64,000 bases of DNA from Brachybacterium subflavum (GTDB lineage Bacteria > Actinomycetota > Actinomycetes > Actinomycetales > Dermabacteraceae): contig NZ_VIGP01000004.1 of the NCBI RefSeq assembly GCF_009299795.1, positions 1 to 64,000 on the forward strand, written 5' to 3'. The notes beneath the pieces were generated by a model. The model saw only the letters and a list, made by a program, of their open reading frames with translations. It did no database searches and was not told where the DNA came from. Position numbers and translations under genes: made by a program. Below are positions 61,774 to 64,000 of the stretch, one piece after another (the first letter of the stretch is position 1; each line of letters starts with the position of its first letter).

Positions 61774-62228
61774 CCGCCCTGGTCTACGCGTTCGGGATCT
61801 TCCCGATCGTCGGGGCCGTGATCGCGATGGCCATCGTGGCCGCTGTCGAGTTGCGTTCACTCGTGGTCCGCCGGTTGCGGGCACGAAGAAAGGGTGTTCA
61901 CCCCGCCGACTGGGGGTCGAACCGCAGGAGACGAGCCGGCGGGGTGAACGAACGAGGCCCCGGGAGGGGCTCAGCTAGCCGCCAGGAGAGGGAGGGTGTC
62001 CGGCCCTCGACCTGTCTGCTGGGTGGGCGTAATGAACACGACGTCCACGAGGTGCTTTCGGCCGAACTCGATGCAGGTCGAGTCGATCTCGGCACGCAGT
62101 CGGCCGAGCGCTCTCGGGTCGATCTCGGCTGCGCGCGTGAGGTCGACGCGAACGGGTGCGCCGGGATCGAACGTCCTGGCTCGCTGGATGTGCTTGGCGA
62201 GGACGGGCGCGGTATCGGAATTGAGTGA
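61770..62228 (+). CDS. membrane-anchored phage ORF, end doubtful
   Basis: GTG start overlapping the previous stop; about 26 hydrophobic residues (ALVYAFGIFPIVGAVIAMAI then VAAVELRSLVV) followed by a basic stretch. The remaining 100 residues are Arg/Gly-rich and run antisense to the STAS-like gene and through a large inverted repeat, so the true product may be shorter (frameshift) or the ORF not translated to its end. Confidence 0.4.
   Translation: MTALVYAFGIFPIVGAVIAMAIVAAVELRSLVVRRLRARRKGVHPADWGSNRRRRAGGVNERGPGRGSASRQEREGVRPSTCLLGGRNEHDVHEVLSAELDAGRVDLGTQSAERSRVDLGCAREVDANGCAGIERPGSLDVLGEDGRGIGIE
61896..61949. repeat. 13-bp perfect inverted repeat, 28-nt loop
   Basis: GTTCACCCCGCCG (61896-61908) and CGGCGGGGTGAAC (61937-61949). 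It lies between convergent transcripts and could be a bidirectional terminator, but the 28-nt loop is large for one. Confidence 0.85.
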
Positions 62229-62300
62229 GCCGGTAACGGACAGCTCAATAGCGTCCTTGCCGACGTCTGCCTTGACTAGCACAGAGATCTTTCCGGGCAT
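61971..62300 (-). CDS. STAS-like protein on the opposite strand
   Basis: 109 aa. IELSVTGSLNSDTAPVLAKH and VRVDLTRAAEIDPRALGRLR look like the STAS fold of anti-sigma-factor antagonists, but the phosphorylated Ser/Thr position reads IDPRAL. ATG 62300 with GGAG 9-12 nt upstream; a TATTCT box (minus strand 62350-62355) would be its promoter. Runs against the surrounding early genes: a possible moron (gene carried for the host or lysogen). Confidence 0.65.
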   Translation of the reverse strand: MPGKISVLVKADVGKDAIELSVTGSLNSDTAPVLAKHIQRARTFDPGAPVRVDLTRAAEIDPRALGRLRAEIDSTCIEFGRKHLVDVVFITPTQQTGRGPDTLPLLAAS

Positions 62301-62517
62301 TGCTGAGGTCTCCAATCAAGTCGCCGTAACGAGTTCCTGGATGGCACGGAGAATACACCTGGGTTCGGAGAGGTGCAACCCCCGTCACCAGGCACTTTGC
62401 TGACCCCTCTGCTCTGCGTGCATCCGAAACGGCCGATCCGTGGCACACCTCGCGCTACCTCCCAGATCAAGAATCCACCTTTAATGCAGTCAGTTATTTC
62501 GAATAGGAAGCGAAGAA

Positions 62518-63399
62518 ATGAAAACTCGAATGGAAGCATTTGCCACTGCCCGCTTCGCCACGCACCCGGACGGGAGGATCGCCGCACGCGTCAGCCCGGA
62601 GAACATCGCCCCGTGGGCAGTGCCTTTCGAGCTCGGAGAGAAGCCCCTGTTCCACTCCGATTCGGTCATGTCCCTGGAAGGCTGGTCCCCGCTGGACGAG
62701 ACCCGCCTCCCGCGCGTCGTGACCGACGAGTTCGTGGACTTCGTGCACGAGGATTACTTCTGGTCCACGAGTGACCGCGTGCGCCTGGAGAAGCCTGCGT
62801 TGCGCCACGCCCTCAACGATGCAGTGAAGCGCTCTACCGCCCCGACGACCGACGACACCTCGGTGGACTACCACGCGATGTGGCGGAAGGCCGAGCGTGA
62901 GCGCGAGCAGGCCGAGGCGACCGCCGAGCGTTATGGCCGGACCATCGACAAGCTCCAGGCCCGGATCAAAGAGCTGGAGGTCCGCGCGGAGAGGGCCGAG
63001 CAGGAGCGGGACTCCTGGCGCTCCCAGGTCCCGCTCGCGGAATGGGAGAAGGACCTGATCGAGAACCGGCCCCTGACCGCCCGCGAGCATCGCGACGCGA
63101 TGTGGGCGCGCGGCCACCGCCCCGTGAACGGTGCCATCCCGGCGGGCACGCCCTACATGTTCCGCGACCCCGACGGCTTCATCGGCGTGGACCTCGCGGA
63201 CCACGACGTGCCCGCGATCGACGGCCCGGAGTTCGTCGAGCGCCGCCTGATCGACCCGCCGACCCCGACCCGCCCCGAGGGAGCCGAGGCGCTGTCCCGT
63301 CTCATCGCGGACGCCGACGTGGACGAGTGGAACTGCGGAGACCTCGCCGACTACCTGGCCAAGCACGGCGTGCGTGTGACCGAGGACGGCACCCCATGA
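62518..63399 (+). CDS. phage protein with central coiled coil
   Basis: 293 aa. N-terminal beta-rich part (FATHPDGRIAARVSPENIAP), central coiled coil (about 122-170; MWRKAEREREQAEATAERYG), then a domain with RDPDGFIGVDLADHDV. AGGAAGCGAAG ribosome site. The upstream 50 bp are A/T-rich, a likely promoter. No family recognised. Confidence 0.75.
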   Translation: MKTRMEAFATARFATHPDGRIAARVSPENIAPWAVPFELGEKPLFHSDSVMSLEGWSPLDETRLPRVVTDEFVDFVHEDYFWSTSDRVRLEKPALRHALNDAVKRSTAPTTDDTSVDYHAMWRKAEREREQAEATAERYGRTIDKLQARIKELEVRAERAEQERDSWRSQVPLAEWEKDLIENRPLTAREHRDAMWARGHRPVNGAIPAGTPYMFRDPDGFIGVDLADHDVPAIDGPEFVERRLIDPPTPTRPEGAEALSRLIADADVDEWNCGDLADYLAKHGVRVTEDGTP

Positions 63400-63569
63400 G
63401 GGCCGCCCGCGTCCGCGTCTGGCGCTCCGAGGTGTTCACCCACCACTGGTGGATCGACTACTACGACACCCACGGCTACCTCATCGACTCCCGCCACCGA
63501 CCCACCCACGCCGCTGCTCTGGCGCACGCCCTGTCCGCTGTGGAACTCGCACCTGAGGAGGAGCGATGA
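63396..63569 (+). CDS. small phage protein
   Basis: 57 aa (VRVWRSEVFTHHWWIDYYDT, HRPTHAAALAHALSAVELAP). ATGA overlap with its upstream neighbour; aromatic-rich. Confidence 0.65.
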   Translation: MRAARVRVWRSEVFTHHWWIDYYDTHGYLIDSRHRPTHAAALAHALSAVELAPEEER

Positions 63570-63757
63570 GCGCTCCCGTCCGCATCGCGGAGACCTGCTC
63601 GTGCGGGGCTTCGATCGAGATCGTGGGCGGGAGTCTGCACCGCCGCGACGAGAACCCCGCGAACCCCCGCAGCGCCGAGGAGGTCGTGGAGCGCTGGCGC
63701 ACCGACCACCATCACGCCCTGGCCGCTGTGGGACTCGCACCCGAGGGGGAGCGATGA
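63566..63757 (+). CDS. small phage protein with CSCG motif
   Basis: 63 aa (VRIAETCSCGASIEIVGGSL); a CxC pair near the N-terminus and a His-rich stretch (DHHHAL). ATGA overlaps. Confidence 0.65.
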   Translation: MSAPVRIAETCSCGASIEIVGGSLHRRDENPANPRSAEEVVERWRTDHHHALAAVGLAPEGER

Positions 63758-63936
63758 GCGTCGATCCACCCCGCTACGGGCCCTGGCACCTCTGGTTCGC
63801 CTGGCATCCCGTCCGCACCGACCAGCACGGCTGGCGCTGGCTCCGCACCGTCGAACGCCAGCAGTGGGTCGGCGGGCGTTCCTGGCGCGGCTGGGACTAC
63901 CGCCCCACCCCCGACAACCGCAAGGAGATCCGATGA
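63754..63936 (+). CDS. small Trp-rich phage protein
   Basis: 60 aa with nine Trp residues (WHLWFAWHPVRTDQHGWRWL, SWRGWDYRP). ATGA overlap. No family recognised. Confidence 0.65.
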   Translation: MSVDPPRYGPWHLWFAWHPVRTDQHGWRWLRTVERQQWVGGRSWRGWDYRPTPDNRKEIR

Positions 63937-64000
63937 GCATCACCGACCGCGCCCGAGAAGGAGAACGACCGATGAGTACCAAGCCCAACTACCATCACCT
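63933..64000 (+). CDS. truncated phage gene at window edge
   Basis: Starts at ATG 63933 (overlap of 4 bp) or, more likely, at the in-frame ATG 63972, which follows AAGGAG at 8 nt. Only the first residues (SITDRAREGERPM, STKPNYHH) are visible; the product is unknown. Confidence 0.5.
   Translation, partial: MSITDRAREGERPMSTKPNYHH

Overview
The window is very GC-rich (about 70%), gene-dense DNA from an actinomycete. Gene content and order (menG, serC, the ppx-DUF501-ftsB-eno-mazG-mfd-pth-rplY-prs-glmU block, Pmt-type O-mannosyltransferase, many 4-bp ATGA/GTGA overlaps, many leaderless starts) fit Micrococcales, perhaps a Brachybacterium-like organism. That placement is inferred from protein resemblance, not from a search.

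Layout. 1-22.7 kb is core metabolism, translation and envelope precursors: menaquinone methylation (menG), serine (serC), a purine/uracil-type permease with a MarR regulator, nagB, type II NADH dehydrogenase, the ppx-DUF501-ftsB-eno group, mazG-mfd-pth, ribosomal protein L25, prs-glmU, tRNA-Gln(TTG), two small regulators and an ABC-F ATPase. 22.7-26.4 kb is a four-gene ABC export operon facing a TetR gene across a 20-bp palindrome. 26.4-29.9 kb is a BglG-type antiterminator and its EIIBCA sugar permease; the permease leader holds a recognisable RAT/terminator switch. 29.9-42.2 kb returns to housekeeping genes (purF, ksgA, tatD, rpmF, rsmI, pmt, malQ, luxS), then a TetR/aldo-keto reductase pair and a csoR. 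42.2-51.2 kb is more accessory: a two-gene flavin oxidoreductase operon of the organosulfur type, a VOC protein, an SRAP protein, a GlsB-type membrane protein, a fatty-acid desaturase, a CmtR-like metal sensor with a cation transporter, and two gene-poor stretches, one holding a 14-bp triplicated repeat.

51.27 kb to the end is the left part of an integrated prophage (or related element). It begins at a tRNA 3'-end fragment (probable attL), followed by a tyrosine integrase, a lipoprotein, and a leftward lysogeny operon: XRE repressor, a small HicA-like protein, an HTH protein, a SecB-like chaperone and a HExxH metallopeptidase. A divergent control region separates this from the rightward early genes: a leaderless Cro-like gene, a chain of very small overlapping genes, a PD-(D/E)XK nuclease, a RecT annealing protein, SSB, and many small unknown proteins with short terminators between them. 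The right end of the element is outside the window.

The best candidate for an undescribed system is the prophage module HicA-like / HTH / SecB-like / metallopeptidase (53.55-55.39 kb). The SecB-like protein carries the YPYIRE signature recalled from the mycobacterial toxin-antitoxin-chaperone SecB (Rv1957). Also notable are the elongated RAT antiterminator and at least 14 starts with a TANNNT box 6-7 nt upstream, implying leaderless mRNAs in both chromosome and prophage.
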